Both the position numbers and the translations under genes were made by a program. Source: Roseibium sp. HPY-6 (GTDB taxonomy: Bacteria > Pseudomonadota > Alphaproteobacteria > Rhizobiales > Stappiaceae). From it: a DNA stretch of 64,000 nucleotides. Positions 17,430-28,093 of the stretch are shown here, one piece after another. The DNA is taken from the NCBI RefSeq assembly GCF_040530035.1, contig NZ_JBEWCD010000002.1, forward strand, positions 248,001 to 312,000, written 5' to 3'. The notes under the pieces were generated by a model. That model was not told the DNA's origin. It made no database searches and saw only the letters and a program-made list of their open reading frames with translations. Numbering within the stretch: position 1 is the stretch's first letter; each line of letters begins with the position of its first letter.

Positions 17430-18602
17430 ATGGCACGTCAGAATTATCTCTTCACGTCCGAGTCCGTTTCTGAAGGACATCCGGACAAAGTCTGCGACCG
17501 CATTTCCGATGCTGTTGTCGACGCTTATCTCAAAGAAATGCCCGAGGCGCGCGTTGCCTGTGAAACCCTGGCAACGACAAATCGGATCGTCATTGCGGGC
17601 GAAACGCGCGGCCCGGCGAGCATCACCAACGAATATATCGCCCATCTTGCGCGCATGGCCGTCAAGGATATCGGCTACGAGCAGGATGGCTTCCATTGGG
17701 AAAATTGCGACGTTGCGGTTCATCTGCACGCGCAGTCCGCGCACATTGCGCAGGGCGTGGATGCCGGCGGCAACAAGGATGAAGGCGCAGGCGATCAGGG
17801 CATCATGTTTGGTTACGCTTGCCGCGAAACCGAAGAACTGATGCCGGCGCCGATCCTGTACTCGCACAAGATTCTCCAGCTTTTGGCTGAAGCGCGCAAA
17901 TCCGGCAAGGAGCCGGTTCTGGGTCCGGATGCGAAAAGCCAGGTAACGGTCCGTTACGAAAACGGCAAACCTGTCGCCGCGACCTCCATCGTTCTGTCAA
18001 CGCAGCATCTTGACCCCGCACTGACATCGGAAGATGTGCGCAGGATTGTCGAACCCTATATCCGCACAGCGCTCCCTGAGGGCTGGATCAGCGGTGAAAC
18101 CGCCTGGCACGTGAACCCTACGGGTGCATTTGTGATCGGCGGTCCTGACGGCGATGCCGGACTTACGGGTCGCAAGATCATCGTCGACACATATGGTGGT
18201 GCGGCACCGCACGGCGGCGGCGCCTTTTCCGGTAAGGACCCGACAAAGGTCGACCGCTCGGCTGCCTACGCAGCCAGGTATCTTGCCAAGAACGTTGTGG
18301 CGGCGGACCTGGCGGATCGGTGCACGATCCAGCTGTCCTACGCGATCGGTGTCTCAGATCCCCTGTCGGTCTACGTCGATCTGCACCAGACCGGACGCTG
18401 CGACGAATCCAAGTTGGAAGCAACGCTTCGCGAGGTCATGGGTCTTAGCCCGCGCGGCATTCGCGAACACCTGAAGCTCAACAACCCCATCTATGAGCGC
18501 ACCGCTGCATATGGTCACTTCGGTCGCCAGCCGGATGCCGACGGTGGCTTCAGCTGGGAAAAAGCCGATCTCGTCGACGAATTGCGTCCGCTTGCCGGAT
18601 AA
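17430..18602 (+). CDS. metK: S-adenosylmethionine synthase
   Basis: Makes SAM from methionine and ATP. The 390-residue protein starts [23 protein letters not shown], with the ATP-binding GHPDK; it also has [12 protein letters not shown] at about 113-124 and the P-loop-like [16 protein letters not shown] at about 262-277. The ATG at 17430 is preceded by AGAAGGACG. Length and all active-site segments are normal. It is followed by trmB. Confidence 0.98.
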   Translation: MARQNYLFTSESVSEGHPDKVCDRISDAVVDAYLKEMPEARVACETLATTNRIVIAGETRGPASITNEYIAHLARMAVKDIGYEQDGFHWENCDVAVHLHAQSAHIAQGVDAGGNKDEGAGDQGIMFGYACRETEELMPAPILYSHKILQLLAEARKSGKEPVLGPDAKSQVTVRYENGKPVAATSIVLSTQHLDPALTSEDVRRIVEPYIRTALPEGWISGETAWHVNPTGAFVIGGPDGDAGLTGRKIIVDTYGGAAPHGGGAFSGKDPTKVDRSAAYAARYLAKNVVAADLADRCTIQLSYAIGVSDPLSVYVDLHQTGRCDESKLEATLREVMGLSPRGIREHLKLNNPIYERTAAYGHFGRQPDADGGFSWEKADLVDELRPLAG

Positions 18603-18693
18603 GTCCGTTCACGGCGAATAGAGATCATAAGCATGCTGCGGATCGCCGGTAATGCACCGGCGATCTGCTTGTTTAAGACGTTACTTGTTCAAG

Positions 18694-19380
18694 ATGACAG
18701 ACCGTTACGAAGGTTCGTTTTTTGGCCGCCGCAAGGGCAAGCCATTGAGTCCGCGCCGAGAAGCGTTGATGGAAAAAGAGCTGCCGCGTCTGGCGCTCGA
18801 TCTGAACAAACCCGCCCCGTCGGATTTGAGAGACCTTTTTGAGGCGGAGGTAACAACCGTCTGTCTGGAGGTTGGCTTTGGCGGCGGCGAACACCTTTTG
18901 CACAGGGCTCGCACAAGTCCGGAAACCGGCTTTATCGGTATCGAACCTTTTGTCGGCAGCATGGCCAAGGCCGTTGCCGTGGTCGTTGACGAAGGTCTTG
19001 GCAATGTCAGGCTCTATGACGATGATGCAGTGAATGTTCTCGACTGGCTGCCGGATGCGTCTCTCGATCTTGCCTACCAGCTCTACCCCGACCCCTGGCC
19101 GAAGAAACGGCACTGGAAACGGCGCTTTATCAATCAGCAGAATTTGGACCGTTACGCACGGGTGCTCAGGCCGGACAGCGAATTCAGGTTCGCAAGCGAT
19201 ATTGACACATATGTGGATTGGGCGCTCCGGCATTTGCGCGATCACGCGGCGTTTCAATGGACTGCCGAGACGGCGCGTGACTGGAAGGAACCCTGGCAAG
19301 ACTGGCCCGGAACTCGATATGAAGCCAAGGCAATCCGCGAAGGCCGAAAAGGGCGCTATCTGACTTTCCGGCGCATTTGA
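18694..19380 (+). CDS. trmB: tRNA (guanine-N7-)-methyltransferase
   Basis: SAM-dependent enzyme that methylates G46 in the variable loop of tRNAs. The 228-residue protein has SAM motif I ([12 protein letters not shown]) at about 56-67, FIGIEPF at about 80-86 and the family signature [14 protein letters not shown] at about 129-142. I chose the ATG at 18694 ([15 protein letters not shown]) over 18652 because residues before it are not conserved. TTCAAG context gives no strong ribosome binding site. It follows metK by 91 bases. Confidence 0.95.
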   Translation: MTDRYEGSFFGRRKGKPLSPRREALMEKELPRLALDLNKPAPSDLRDLFEAEVTTVCLEVGFGGGEHLLHRARTSPETGFIGIEPFVGSMAKAVAVVVDEGLGNVRLYDDDAVNVLDWLPDASLDLAYQLYPDPWPKKRHWKRRFINQQNLDRYARVLRPDSEFRFASDIDTYVDWALRHLRDHAAFQWTAETARDWKEPWQDWPGTRYEAKAIREGRKGRYLTFRRI

Positions 19381-19455
19381 GCCGCCTCGGCGCTGCCTGC
19401 CATCATGCCCTGCGGATATTTGATCAAGTTCTTTTTGGGATTCGGTCCGGGAGAC

Positions 19456-19484
19456 TTGCGTTCCGGCAGGCTTTGGCGTTATAC
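19456..19484 (+). promoter_or_regulatory. Sigma-70 type promoter for the rimP-nusA-infB operon
   Basis: TTGCGT at 19456-19461 and TTATAC at 19479-19484 are 17 bases apart, close to -35/-10 consensus. It lies about 180 bases before rimP and upstream of a terminator in the leader, so transcripts would have to read through that terminator. Confidence 0.5.
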
Positions 19485-19557
19485 AGCCGGTGTTTCACCT
19501 CAAACGGCTTAATCAGAGCACTTTGAGAGTGGGCCCGCCGGGGACCCGCTCTTTTTT
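19485..19557 (+). terminator. Structured leader with Rho-independent terminator before rimP
   Basis: Just after the candidate promoter, AGCC...GGCT (19485-19488 and 19506-19509) and GGTG/CACC (19489-19492 and 19496-19499) can pair. Then AGAGTGGG (19526-19533) pairs with CCCGCTCT (19545-19552, one G-T pair), followed by a run of T to 19557. This could be an attenuator of the rimP operon or simply the trmB terminator. Confidence 0.75.
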
Positions 19558-19666
19558 GCTTAAGCACAGGCCGGAAGCAACGAACGAAGCAGGATAGCCT
19601 CATGTAGACCGAAAATCGGGCGCATCTGATGCTTATGACCGGAAACGGTTTTGACAGGAGCCAAGT

Positions 19667-20260
19667 GTGAGCGCACACGAAACCAGAATAGTTACGGAGC
19701 AGGGCCTTGATGCCCGTGTTGCCGCAATTGTTGAGCCGGTGATCGAAGATCTCGGCTATCGTCTTGTGCGCACCAAGATCAGCGCAGCCAACGGCTGTAC
19801 ATTGCAGATCATGGCTGAGCGTCCGGACGGCACAATGACGGTGGAAGATTGCGAAACAATCAGCCGGGCGGTGTCTCCGGCACTTGACGTTGAAGACCCG
19901 ATCAACCGGGCCTATCACCTGGAAGTCTCTTCTCCCGGTATTGACCGTCCTCTTGTGCGCGCTGGTGATTTCGATCGCTGGGCCGGGCACGAATTGAAGG
20001 TCGAAATGGCGGTCATGCTGGACGGTCGCAAGCGGTTCCGCGGCACGCTGCTGGGAGCGCAGGATGGTGCGGCACAGGTTCGGTTGCCTGATGCACGCGA
20101 CGGTGAGGACGACACCGTATTGCTGCCGCTTGAAAATATCGGCGAAGCCAAGCTCGTACTGACAGATGATTTGATTACCGCGGCTCTTCAGGCGGAAAAG
20201 GCTGCACTTGCAGCCCGAGGCCAGGAAGATGACCTGACACAGGACAACACGCCCAACTGA
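19667..20260 (+). CDS. rimP: Ribosome maturation factor RimP
   Basis: Needed for 30S subunit assembly. The 197-residue protein has the RimP N-terminal alpha/beta domain ([54 protein letters not shown] at about 84-97) and a C-terminal SH3-like domain with an alphaproteobacterial acidic tail. It starts with GTG at 19667 after GACAGGAG. It heads the nusA-infB operon; nusA follows after 73 bases. Confidence 0.95.
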   Translation: MSAHETRIVTEQGLDARVAAIVEPVIEDLGYRLVRTKISAANGCTLQIMAERPDGTMTVEDCETISRAVSPALDVEDPINRAYHLEVSSPGIDRPLVRAGDFDRWAGHELKVEMAVMLDGRKRFRGTLLGAQDGAAQVRLPDARDGEDDTVLLPLENIGEAKLVLTDDLITAALQAEKAALAARGQEDDLTQDNTPN

Positions 20261-20333
20261 GCATTCGGCCCGGGGGCAAAGACAAACGCGCCACAACGAC
20301 CAAGGCATGAAGCTGGCGCAAGAGGAGTGGAAT

Positions 20334-21989
20334 ATGGCAATCAGCGCGAATCGGCTGGAACTGCTGCAAATTGCTGACGCGGTCGCCCGGGAAAAGTCGA
20401 TCGACCGGATGATCGTGATCAACGCAATGGAAGACGCGATCCAGAAGGCAGCCCGTTCCCGGTACGGCACCGAAACCGAAGTGCGCGCTGAAATCAATCC
20501 GAAGACCGGAGAGATCCGGCTGCAACGCCTGTTGCAGGTGGTTGAGGCCGTCGAAAATGTCTCCACCGAAATCTCGCTTGGCGATGCAACGGCGCGAAAT
20601 CCTGAGGCAAGTCTCGGCGACTTTATCGCTGAACCGCTGCCGCCGCTCGATTTCGGGCGCATCGCGGCCCAGTCCGCGAAGCAGGTCATCGTTCAGAAGG
20701 TGCGCGAAGCAGAGCGTGACCGGCAGTACGAAGAGTTCAAGGACCGTGTGGGCGAAGTCATCAACGGCGTGGTCAAGCGTGCCGAATACGGCAATGTCAT
20801 CGTCGATCTCGGACGGGGCGAAGGCATTGTGCGCAGGGACGAGCTGATCCCCCGCGAAATCTTCAGGACAGGCGATCGCATTCGCGCGTTTATCTATGAT
20901 GTTCGCCGTGAGCAACGCGGGCCGCAGATCTTCCTGTCACGCACCCATCCGCAGTTCATGGCAAAGCTCTTCGCGCAGGAAGTGCCGGAAATCTACGACG
21001 GCGTAATCGAGATCAAGTCCGTTGCCCGTGATCCGGGTTCACGTGCAAAGATCGCGGTGATTTCCAAGGACTCGTCCATCGATCCGGTCGGTGCGTGCGT
21101 CGGGATGCGCGGCAGCCGTGTTCAGGCCGTTGTCGGCGAGCTTCAGGGTGAGAAGATTGACATCATTCCATGGAACGACGAGCCGGCAACATTTATCGTC
21201 AACGCTTTGCAGCCTGCTGAAGTTGCCAAAGTCGTGCTCGACGAAGATGCGGAACGTATTGAAGTTGTCGTTCCCGATGACCAACTGTCTCTTGCGATCG
21301 GTCGGCGCGGCCAGAATGTTCGCCTCGCCTCTCAGCTGACCGGCTGGGCGATCGACATCATGACCGAGCAGGAAGAATCGGATCGTCGCCAGAAGGAATT
21401 CCAGGAACGCTCTCAGCTTTTCATGGAAGCTCTCAATGTCGACGAGATGGTTGGCCAGTTGCTTGCTACCGAAGGCTTCACGTCTGTTGAGGAAGTCGCC
21501 TATGTGGAGATCGAGGAAATCTCCATGATCGAAGGCTTCGACGACGACACCGCCGTTGAGATCCAGGCGCGCGCGCGCGATTACCTCGGCGAACTGGAAG
21601 CCAAGCTCGACGAAGAGCGGATTGCGCTCGGAGTTTCGGACGACCTTCGCGCGATCGACGGACTGACCACTGCGATGCTTGTCGCCCTCGGCCAGGACGA
21701 CATCAAGACTATGGAAGACCTTGCAGGTTGCGCAGCGGATGACCTTGTCGGCTGGACGGAGCGCAAGGACGGGGAAACCAAACGGTTTGAAGGCACCTTG
21801 TCCGCTTTCGACATGTCCCGTGCGGACGCGGAAAATGTGGTGATGGCGGCGCGTCTGGCGGCTGGCTGGATCACGGAAGAAGAATTGGCCGCGCAGGCGG
21901 CTGAGGCAGAGGAAGTCGAAGAAGACGCTGTCGACGTTCTTGAAACAGTTGAGGAAGAGGCGCCGGCTGGCGTCATTTTGAATGGATGA
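20334..21989 (+). CDS. nusA: Transcription termination/antitermination protein NusA
   Basis: RNA polymerase-associated elongation factor for pausing, termination and rRNA antitermination. The 551-residue protein has the N-terminal RNAP-binding domain ([24 protein letters not shown]), an S1 domain at about 138-200, two KH domains at about 230-340 ([28 protein letters not shown]) and C-terminal helix-hairpin-helix/acidic repeats at about 360-500. I chose the ATG at 20334, 6 bases after AGAGGAG, rather than the upstream ATG at 20307. The last 50 residues are acidic. Confidence 0.97.
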   Translation: MAISANRLELLQIADAVAREKSIDRMIVINAMEDAIQKAARSRYGTETEVRAEINPKTGEIRLQRLLQVVEAVENVSTEISLGDATARNPEASLGDFIAEPLPPLDFGRIAAQSAKQVIVQKVREAERDRQYEEFKDRVGEVINGVVKRAEYGNVIVDLGRGEGIVRRDELIPREIFRTGDRIRAFIYDVRREQRGPQIFLSRTHPQFMAKLFAQEVPEIYDGVIEIKSVARDPGSRAKIAVISKDSSIDPVGACVGMRGSRVQAVVGELQGEKIDIIPWNDEPATFIVNALQPAEVAKVVLDEDAERIEVVVPDDQLSLAIGRRGQNVRLASQLTGWAIDIMTEQEESDRRQKEFQERSQLFMEALNVDEMVGQLLATEGFTSVEEVAYVEIEEISMIEGFDDDTAVEIQARARDYLGELEAKLDEERIALGVSDDLRAIDGLTTAMLVALGQDDIKTMEDLAGCAADDLVGWTERKDGETKRFEGTLSAFDMSRADAENVVMAARLAAGWITEEELAAQAAEAEEVEEDAVDVLETVEEEAPAGVILNG

Positions 21990-22079
21990 ATGAGGTGAAG
22001 GCCTCAGGCTCGAAAGAGAATTGATCGTTTGACCGCCGACGGACCGGATTGAGTCCGACTGGTCCGAAGGAGTGACGGC

Positions 22080-22703
22080 GTGCCAAGGAAGAATGAACCA
22101 ACCGAACGGCAGTGCGCCGTGACGCGGGAGGTTCACCCGGTCAATTCGCTGATCCGGTTCGTACTTGATCCTGCGGGTGAAGTGGTTCCGGACCTGAAAC
22201 GCGCGCTTCCGGGGCGCGGCGTTTGGGTAACGGCTACGAGAGAAAGTGTCGTTGCAGCAGAAAAGAACCGGAAGAAGGTGTTTGGCCGGGGGTTCAAATG
22301 TGAAGCCCGGACCGAACCGGGACTGGCAGATCGCGTCGATGGGCTCCTTGAACGGGCAGCGCTTCAGGCGCTTTCCCTGACGCGCAAGGCCGGTGAACTC
22401 GTCACCGGTTATGCAAAAGTAGACGCAGCCCTGCGGCGGGACGCTGTTGCAGGACTGATCCACGCCTCGGATGCGGCTGAGGACGGGATACGGAAACTGG
22501 CGGCGGTGGTCGCCGCAAGAGAGGAACTGGCAAACGGGTGCCAAATCGTCCGTTTGTTCAATTCGACCCAATTGGATTTGGCATTGGGCCGGTCAAATGT
22601 GATACATGCTGCACTGCTTGCAGGGCAGGCGAGCGAAAACTTTCTTGCACGAGTACGTGACATTGAACGTTTTCGCGGTTATTCCGCAGCAAGCGACGAA
22701 TAG
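22080..22703 (+). CDS. YlxR (RnpM) - L7Ae-like RNA-binding fusion protein
   Basis: RNA-binding protein of the nusA-infB operon. The 207-residue protein fuses a DUF448/YlxR domain at about 1-85 ([28 protein letters not shown]) to an L7Ae/L30e-like YlxQ domain at about 95-195 ([22 protein letters not shown]). In many bacteria these are two genes; the fused form is usual in alphaproteobacteria. The start is GTG at 22080, about 6 bases after GAAGGAG. In firmicutes YlxR/RnpM binds RNase P. The role here is inferred only by homology. Confidence 0.93.
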   Translation: MPRKNEPTERQCAVTREVHPVNSLIRFVLDPAGEVVPDLKRALPGRGVWVTATRESVVAAEKNRKKVFGRGFKCEARTEPGLADRVDGLLERAALQALSLTRKAGELVTGYAKVDAALRRDAVAGLIHASDAAEDGIRKLAAVVAAREELANGCQIVRLFNSTQLDLALGRSNVIHAALLAGQASENFLARVRDIERFRGYSAASDE

Positions 22704-22744
22704 AGCAACGCATAGCAGGGCGGTTGCGCAGGACTGAAGGCAAT

Positions 22745-25471
22745 ATGAGCGATACGAAAAATCCAGGCGACAAGACAATCAGCGTTGAGCGTGGCAAGAC
22801 GCTCGGCCTCAAGCGGGGCGGCGGCGATCAGGGGACTGTTCGTCAGTCATTCTCGCATGGCCGGTCTAAGGCCGTCGTCGTGGAGAAGAAGAAGCGCCGT
22901 GTTGTAATTCCGGGCCAGGAACCGAAACCGGAATCGCCGGCGCCGACGACGCAGCGTCTCGACAAACCGGCTGAAGCGCCTCGCAAGCCGCAACAGCCCG
23001 ACCCGCAGGCCGCCAAACAGGCGCGCCGTGCCGCTTCTGGTCAGCGCCAGAAAGGCAACGGCAATGTGCTTCGCACCCTGACCAAGGAAGAAGCCGCAGC
23101 GCGTGCCGCTGCCCTTCAAATGGCCAAGGAGAGGGAAGTCGAGGAGCGCAAGCGCCGCGAGGAAGATGAAAAGCGCCGTGTAGCGGAAGCCGCACAGCGC
23201 AAGGCGGAAGAAGAAGAGCGCGCCAAGGTCGAAGCTGAAGAGCGTGCCAAGCGTGAAGCGGAAGAAGCACGGCTGGCCGCTGAAACGGCAGCAGCAGCGC
23301 CGACACAGCCGGCAGCCGAACAGGCTGCGGCGGATGAAGCGCCTAAGGTGGAAAAAGCCGATGCTGCGGGTGCACCCGTGCGCAGGCCTGCACCTTCCAA
23401 CGGCAACAAGCCGCGCAGCCTAGACGACATGGGCAAGCGCAATGCTCCGGCTCCGGCACGGCCGAAACCGGACGCGCAGCCAGCTGCCGAAGACGATCGT
23501 GCCAACAAAGGCCTCCGTGCAGTCAAGCGTCCGAAACAGGCGCCGACGCCGACGACCCGTCCAAGAGGCGGTGAAGACCGCAGACGGTCAAAGCTCACGA
23601 TTTCTGCTGCGACAGGTGGAGATGACGGCCAACGTGCACGCTCACTCGCTTCCATGCGCCGCCGTCAGGAAAAAGCCAAGCGCGGGCAGCAGCAGGTCGT
23701 GCGTGAGAAGATCTCTCGCGAAGTCACGCTTCCTGAAGCAATCACAATCCAGGAACTCGCCAACCGCATGGCGGAGCGCGCGGTCGAAGTGATCAAGCTT
23801 CTCATGAAGCAGGGCCAGATGCTCAAGATCAACGACGTTATCGACGCCGACACGGCAGAGTTGATCGCCGAGGAGATGGGGCACACGGTGAAGCGTGTCT
23901 CTGAGGCTGACGTCGAAGAAGGTCTTTTCACCAAGGAAGACGATGCAGCAACGCTGCAGTCGCGTCCTCCGGTGGTGACGATCATGGGTCACGTCGACCA
24001 CGGCAAGACCTCCCTGCTGGATGCGATCCGCAAATCCAAGGTCGTCTCGGGCGAGGCCGGCGGCATCACACAGCATATTGGTGCCTACCAGGTCGACCAG
24101 GATGGTCAGAAGATCACCTTCATCGATACACCCGGCCACGCGGCCTTCTCGCAAATGCGTGCCCGCGGTGCCAAGTCGACCGATATCGTGATCCTCGTTG
24201 TGGCCGCCGATGACGGCGTCATGCCCCAGACCAAGGAAGCGATCGCTCACGCGAAGGCCGCCGAGGCCCCGATCATTGTTGCGATCAACAAGATCGACAA
24301 GCCCGGTGCTGACCCGAACCGTGTGCGCACGGAACTGCTCAGCGAGGAACTCGTCACCGAATCCATGGGCGGCGATATCATTGACGTGGAAGTCTCGGCT
24401 CTGAACGGCACCAACCTCGACAAGCTGCTGGAAATGATCCTGCTGCAGGCCGAGGTGCTCGAACTGCAGGCCAATCCGGACCGGACTGCAGAAGGCATCG
24501 TCATCGAAGCACAGCTCGATCGTGGCCGTGGCCCGGTGGCAACCGTTCTGGTGCAAAAGGGTACGCTCAAGCCGGGCGACATTCTCGTCGCTGGTTCCGA
24601 GTGGGGCCGTGTGCGCGCCATGCTCGATGAAAACGGTAAGCAGGTGAAGGAAGCGGGGCCCGCAAAGCCTGTTGAAGTGCTCGGCTTCCAGGGAACGCCG
24701 GCTGCCGGTGATCTGGTTGCAGTCGTGGAAAACGAAGCCCGCGCGCGCGAAATCACCGACTATCGTCAGCGTCAGATCCGCGAAAAAGCATCGGTTGTTG
24801 CATCCGGTGCCCGTGGATCGCTCGAGCAGATGATGAACCGTCTGCAGGAAACCGGCCGCAAGGAATTTCCGCTGGTTCTGAAGGCGGACGTGCAGGGGTC
24901 GGCAGAAGCGATCGCACATGCGCTGAACGAACTTGGCACTGATGAGGTCGGAGCGCGGATCCTGTTGTCCGGCGTCGGCGGCATCACCGAAAGCGATATC
25001 ACGCTTGCGGCTGCTTCCAATGCACCAATCCTCGGCTTCAACGTGCGTGCCAACAAGCAGGCCCGCGAGGCCGCGTCGCGCGATGGTATCGAAATCCGCT
25101 ACTACAACGTGATCTATGATCTGGTTGACGACATCAAGTCCGCCATGTCCGGTCTGTTGTCGCCGGAGCGGCGCGAAACCTTCCTCGGCAATGCGGAGAT
25201 CAAGGAGATCTTCCACATTTCGAAAGTCGGCAAGGTCGCGGGCTGTCTCGTCACCGAGGGTATCGTGGAGCGTGGCGCAAATGTCCGTCTTATCCGCGAC
25301 GACGTTGTCATCCACGAAGGTGAACTCGGCACGCTCAAGCGCTTCAAGGATGAGGTCAAGACCGTCGAATCCGGACAGGAATGCGGCATGAACTTCGTCA
25401 AGTATCAGGATATGCGTCCGGGCGACATTATCGAATGTTTCCGTGTTGAGCAGATCGCAAGATCGCTCTAA
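22745..25471 (+). CDS. infB: Translation initiation factor IF-2
   Basis: GTPase that brings initiator tRNA to the 30S subunit and promotes subunit joining. The 908-residue protein has a long charged Lys/Glu/Ala-rich N-terminal region (about 1-310) that includes an IF2 N-terminal segment, then the G domain with G1 GHVDHGKTS at about 415-423, G3 DTPGHAAF and G4 NKID, and domains II-IV ([25 protein letters not shown]). I chose the ATG at 22745 ([12 protein letters not shown]) with AAGG upstream. Its length is typical for alphaproteobacteria. Confidence 0.98.
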   Translation: MSDTKNPGDKTISVERGKTLGLKRGGGDQGTVRQSFSHGRSKAVVVEKKKRRVVIPGQEPKPESPAPTTQRLDKPAEAPRKPQQPDPQAAKQARRAASGQRQKGNGNVLRTLTKEEAAARAAALQMAKEREVEERKRREEDEKRRVAEAAQRKAEEEERAKVEAEERAKREAEEARLAAETAAAAPTQPAAEQAAADEAPKVEKADAAGAPVRRPAPSNGNKPRSLDDMGKRNAPAPARPKPDAQPAAEDDRANKGLRAVKRPKQAPTPTTRPRGGEDRRRSKLTISAATGGDDGQRARSLASMRRRQEKAKRGQQQVVREKISREVTLPEAITIQELANRMAERAVEVIKLLMKQGQMLKINDVIDADTAELIAEEMGHTVKRVSEADVEEGLFTKEDDAATLQSRPPVVTIMGHVDHGKTSLLDAIRKSKVVSGEAGGITQHIGAYQVDQDGQKITFIDTPGHAAFSQMRARGAKSTDIVILVVAADDGVMPQTKEAIAHAKAAEAPIIVAINKIDKPGADPNRVRTELLSEELVTESMGGDIIDVEVSALNGTNLDKLLEMILLQAEVLELQANPDRTAEGIVIEAQLDRGRGPVATVLVQKGTLKPGDILVAGSEWGRVRAMLDENGKQVKEAGPAKPVEVLGFQGTPAAGDLVAVVENEARAREITDYRQRQIREKASVVASGARGSLEQMMNRLQETGRKEFPLVLKADVQGSAEAIAHALNELGTDEVGARILLSGVGGITESDITLAAASNAPILGFNVRANKQAREAASRDGIEIRYYNVIYDLVDDIKSAMSGLLSPERRETFLGNAEIKEIFHISKVGKVAGCLVTEGIVERGANVRLIRDDVVIHEGELGTLKRFKDEVKTVESGQECGMNFVKYQDMRPGDIIECFRVEQIARSL

Positions 25472-25571
25472 CCGCCGGATCAGACACTAAGGCGAAGCGC
25501 CGGCGGGGTTCAATCGGATCGCGCCGGCGCCGTCTGTTTCAGGGGCAGTGCTGCCTCATAAAGGATTTAAA

Positions 25572-25985
25572 ATGGCCAGACATCACGGTCAGGACAACCG
25601 TGGCCCGTCTCAGCGTCAGCTCAAGGTTGGCGAAACGGTCCGCAAGGAACTGTCCGACATTTTCACAAGAGGCGAGTTCTCCGATCCGGATCTGGATGGA
25701 GCCATTGTCACCATACCCGAAGTTCGGATGACACCGGACCTTCGTCTGGCAACATGCCTTGTGATGCCGCTTGGCGGAAAAAATGCCGAAAAGGTCGAGA
25801 AGGCGCTCAATCGCAGCGCCAAGTATCTGCGTGGACAGGTTTCACGACGGCTGACCATGAAATATATGCCTGATCTGCGCTTCGTGCTCGACACGCGGTT
25901 CGATGATGACGACCGCATCGGCACGCTGCTTCATTCGCCAGGCGTATCGCGCGATCTCGACAAAGACGAAAATCGCGGCGATTAG
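25572..25985 (+). CDS. rbfA: Ribosome-binding factor A
   Basis: KH-fold factor for 16S rRNA 5'-end maturation and 30S assembly. The 137-residue protein has SQRQLKVGETVRKELSDI near the N-terminus, VRMTPDLRLATCLVMPL at about 52-68 and LRGQVSRRLTMKYMPDLRFVLD at about 89-110, all family marks. The ATG at 25572 follows AAGGATTTAAA. It lies between infB and truB; a 120-bp palindromic repeat follows its stop codon. Confidence 0.96.
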   Translation: MARHHGQDNRGPSQRQLKVGETVRKELSDIFTRGEFSDPDLDGAIVTIPEVRMTPDLRLATCLVMPLGGKNAEKVEKALNRSAKYLRGQVSRRLTMKYMPDLRFVLDTRFDDDDRIGTLLHSPGVSRDLDKDENRGD

Positions 25986-25995
25986 ATTTCCTGTC

Positions 25996-26115
25996 TTTGT
26001 CATCCCGGTTCGAACAACGTGAGAGACCGGGATCCAGTACTTACAAGAGGAACTGGGTTCGTCACCTGGCAGTCTCACGCGACCACTGGATCCCTGCCTG
26101 CGCAGGGATGACAAA
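25996..26115. repeat. 120-bp palindromic intergenic element between rbfA and truB
   Basis: The element is bounded by exact inverted ends TTTGTCATCCC (25996-26006) and GGGATGACAAA (26105-26115). It has an inner exact inverted pair GGGATCCAGT (26029-26038) and ACTGGATCCC (26085-26094). Each arm can also fold by itself (CATCCCGG with CCGGGAT; ATCCCTG with CAGGGAT). This is the build of the dispersed CTGGATCCC..GGGATGAC repeats known from many alphaproteobacteria. It starts 10 bases after rbfA and ends 52 bases before truB. Confidence 0.85.
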
Positions 26116-26167
26116 CTCAGAGATACTGCAAACTTTCCGATATCTTATTCCGGATCTTGAACTCGAC

Positions 26168-27112
26168 ATGGCGCGCCAGAAACAGGTCAAAAGAAAAAAG
26201 AACGTCATCAACGGCTGGCTGGTTCTCGACAAGCCTTACGGCATCACGTCGAACGAGGCGCTTGGCAAGATCAAGCGGATTTTTTCGCCGCAGAAGGTCG
26301 GCCACGCCGGGACACTCGACCCGCGCGCGTCAGGACTGCTGCCGGTCGCTTTCGGGGAGGCAACCAAGACCGTTCCCTTTGTTATGGATGGACGCAAGGT
26401 CTATCGTTTCGAGGTGACCTGGGGCGCTGAAACCGATACGGATGACACCGAAGGGGAGGTCATCGCGACCTCTGAAACCCGGCCGTCCGCTGACGCGATT
26501 GGCGCTGTGCTGCGCGAATTTACCGGTACGATCATGCAGGTGCCGCCAAAGTTCTCAGCGATCAAGGTGGCCGGTGAGCGAGCCTATGATTTGGCGCGTG
26601 ATGGCGAATCGGTGGAATTGGAAGCCCGTCCGATCGATGTCCACCGGCTGGATCTTGTGGACTGTCCGGATGTGGACCGCGCCGTTTTCGAGGCAGAGTG
26701 CGGCAAGGGTACATATGTCCGCGCACTGGCACGTGACCTCGGACGCCGCCTTGGTACGTGTGGTCATGTGACGGCGCTGCGCCGGCTTCTGGTGGGCCCT
26801 TTCGGGGAACAAGATCTGATCGACTTGGAAGACATTCTCGAAGCGTCAACGGAACTGGATGAAGGTGAGGGCGTCGAAGTTCTCGTCGAAGAATTCGTTC
26901 TGCCAGTGCGCGACGCTATGGACGCGCTGGTCGAGGTAGCTGTCTCGCTTGATGATGCGGTCAGGATTCGAAAAGGCATGGCGGTTCTGCTGCGTGGCCG
27001 CGAAGCGCCCTTGAACTCGGATGTTGCTTTCACGAGCCACGCGAATGTTCCCGTCGCGATCGGGTCGATCGAGAAGGGTCGTTTTCAACCAACGCGCGTC
27101 TTCAATCTCTGA
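26168..27112 (+). CDS. truB: tRNA pseudouridine(55) synthase TruB
   Basis: Makes pseudouridine 55 in the T loop of tRNAs. The 314-residue protein has INGWLVLDKPYGITSNEAL near the start, the catalytic aspartate in VGHAGTLDPRASGLLP at about 41-56, and the KVYRFEVTWGAETDTDD and GTYVRALARDLG motifs. I chose the ATG at 26168, because the region between it and the upstream in-frame ATG is the palindromic repeat. Its last 11 bases overlap the convergent LysR gene. Confidence 0.96.
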   Translation: MARQKQVKRKKNVINGWLVLDKPYGITSNEALGKIKRIFSPQKVGHAGTLDPRASGLLPVAFGEATKTVPFVMDGRKVYRFEVTWGAETDTDDTEGEVIATSETRPSADAIGAVLREFTGTIMQVPPKFSAIKVAGERAYDLARDGESVELEARPIDVHRLDLVDCPDVDRAVFEAECGKGTYVRALARDLGRRLGTCGHVTALRRLLVGPFGEQDLIDLEDILEASTELDEGEGVEVLVEEFVLPVRDAMDALVEVAVSLDDAVRIRKGMAVLLRGREAPLNSDVAFTSHANVPVAIGSIEKGRFQPTRVFNL

Positions 27113-27995
27113 TTTTGTCGAGACGTACGGGCCTCTCTCCGAGAGCCTGACCTTTAATTGCCGCATTCAAGAGCTGCGCAAGCGTGTCTGTTTCTTTCGC
27201 GCTGTAGCGGGAATGCCGGTAAAGAGAAAGCACACTGGTTGCAAGCGGTGGCAGTCCGTCTTCGGGACCGAAAGCCTTCAGCGGCGGCGTGACAGCTGGC
27301 TTCACCATGACGGTCAGTGCCAGCCCCGCGAGTACAAAAGCGCGCAGACCAATCGGGTGCGGGCTTTGATGGGCAATGTGACCCGTTCGCCCGGCCCGGT
27401 CCAGAGCGTCGAACGCGTGTCGTCTCAGATCGCGCCCGTCCGTCAGAAAGACCAGCGGCACCTCTGCTGAGGCCTGGGGATCAAAAGTTGCGCTTCCGGC
27501 CCAGACAAGAGGCGTACTTTCGGCGAAAATGCGTTCGGCGCGTTTGCCTTGATCCAGCATGAAGGCAACGTCGATGTCGCGGGCATCAAGCCGCTCCGAG
27601 AGCGTGCTGCTTCGCTCGCATTGAATGTGGATCTGCACGTCGGGTTCGTGCTTCGAAAAGGCGTTGAGTACGGGCGGGAGAACCGATTGCGCCAGCGTGA
27701 CCGTCGTGCCCAGGCGGATCGCCCAGGGGAACCGCGAGTTTTTCACAGTCGTGAGCGCTTCATCGGTCAAGGAGAGGATCCTGCGGGCATACGTCAGAAG
27801 CGCATGTCCTTCTGGTGTCAGTCGCATGGTCTGTCCGCGCCCGCGTTCTAACAGCGTTCTGCCTGTGTCATCTTCGAGTTTGCGCACATGATTGCTGATC
27901 GCGGACTGTACGGTGTTGCGGCGCTGTGCTGCGTCCGTGAAGTTCAGCGTTTCGGCTGCAACGACAAAGCTCTCAAGGCAATTGAGATCCAACAT
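27102..27995 (-). CDS. LysR-family transcriptional regulator
   Basis: Regulator with an N-terminal winged HTH (LNCLESFVVAAETLNFTDAAQRRNTVQSAISNHVRKLED) and a LysR substrate-binding domain from about 85 to the end. The 297-residue length is normal. I chose the ATG at 27995; GGAG lies about 6 bases upstream, and a TTG at 28007 is in frame. It is divergent from a TSUP permease gene and shares its 98-bp promoter region, so it most likely controls that gene. The ligand is unknown. The pair sits between truB and rpsO, which are usually adjacent. Confidence 0.92.
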   Translation of the reverse strand: MLDLNCLESFVVAAETLNFTDAAQRRNTVQSAISNHVRKLEDDTGRTLLERGRGQTMRLTPEGHALLTYARRILSLTDEALTTVKNSRFPWAIRLGTTVTLAQSVLPPVLNAFSKHEPDVQIHIQCERSSTLSERLDARDIDVAFMLDQGKRAERIFAESTPLVWAGSATFDPQASAEVPLVFLTDGRDLRRHAFDALDRAGRTGHIAHQSPHPIGLRAFVLAGLALTVMVKPAVTPPLKAFGPEDGLPPLATSVLSLYRHSRYSAKETDTLAQLLNAAIKGQALGERPVRLDKIRD

Positions 27996-28006
27996 TAAAA
28001 TCTCCA

Positions 28007-28045
28007 ATCAGGATTTTAAATGACAAAATAAATCATTTTCCTGAT
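28007..28045. promoter_or_regulatory. Inverted-repeat operator in the LysR-TSUP divergent region
   Basis: ATCAGGA (28007-28013) mirrors TCCTGAT (28039-28045), and within it AAATGA (28018-28023) mirrors TCATTT (28033-28038). The AT-rich palindrome lies midway between the divergent starts, where a LysR regulator would bind. Confidence 0.6.
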
Positions 28046-28093
28046 TTTAGTACCAGATCTATGAGTTGGCTCTTTCCAGCAAAGGAGCCTCGT

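Noticed and set aside
19381..19666. Possible initiator tRNA before rimP-nusA, as in E. coli
   Set aside because: No cloverleaf or T-loop sequence could be found; only hairpins and a terminator are present.
21039..22571. 510-codon minus-strand frame over nusA and the ylxR fusion
   Set aside because: Antisense shadow; crosses two clear genes and has no domain.
23642..25315. 557-codon open frame on the minus strand over infB
   Set aside because: Antisense shadow of the IF-2 gene; no recognisable domain.
25997..26167. N-terminal extension of truB through the palindromic repeat
   Set aside because: The extra residues are encoded by the repeat element and the normal TruB N-terminus starts at the later ATG.
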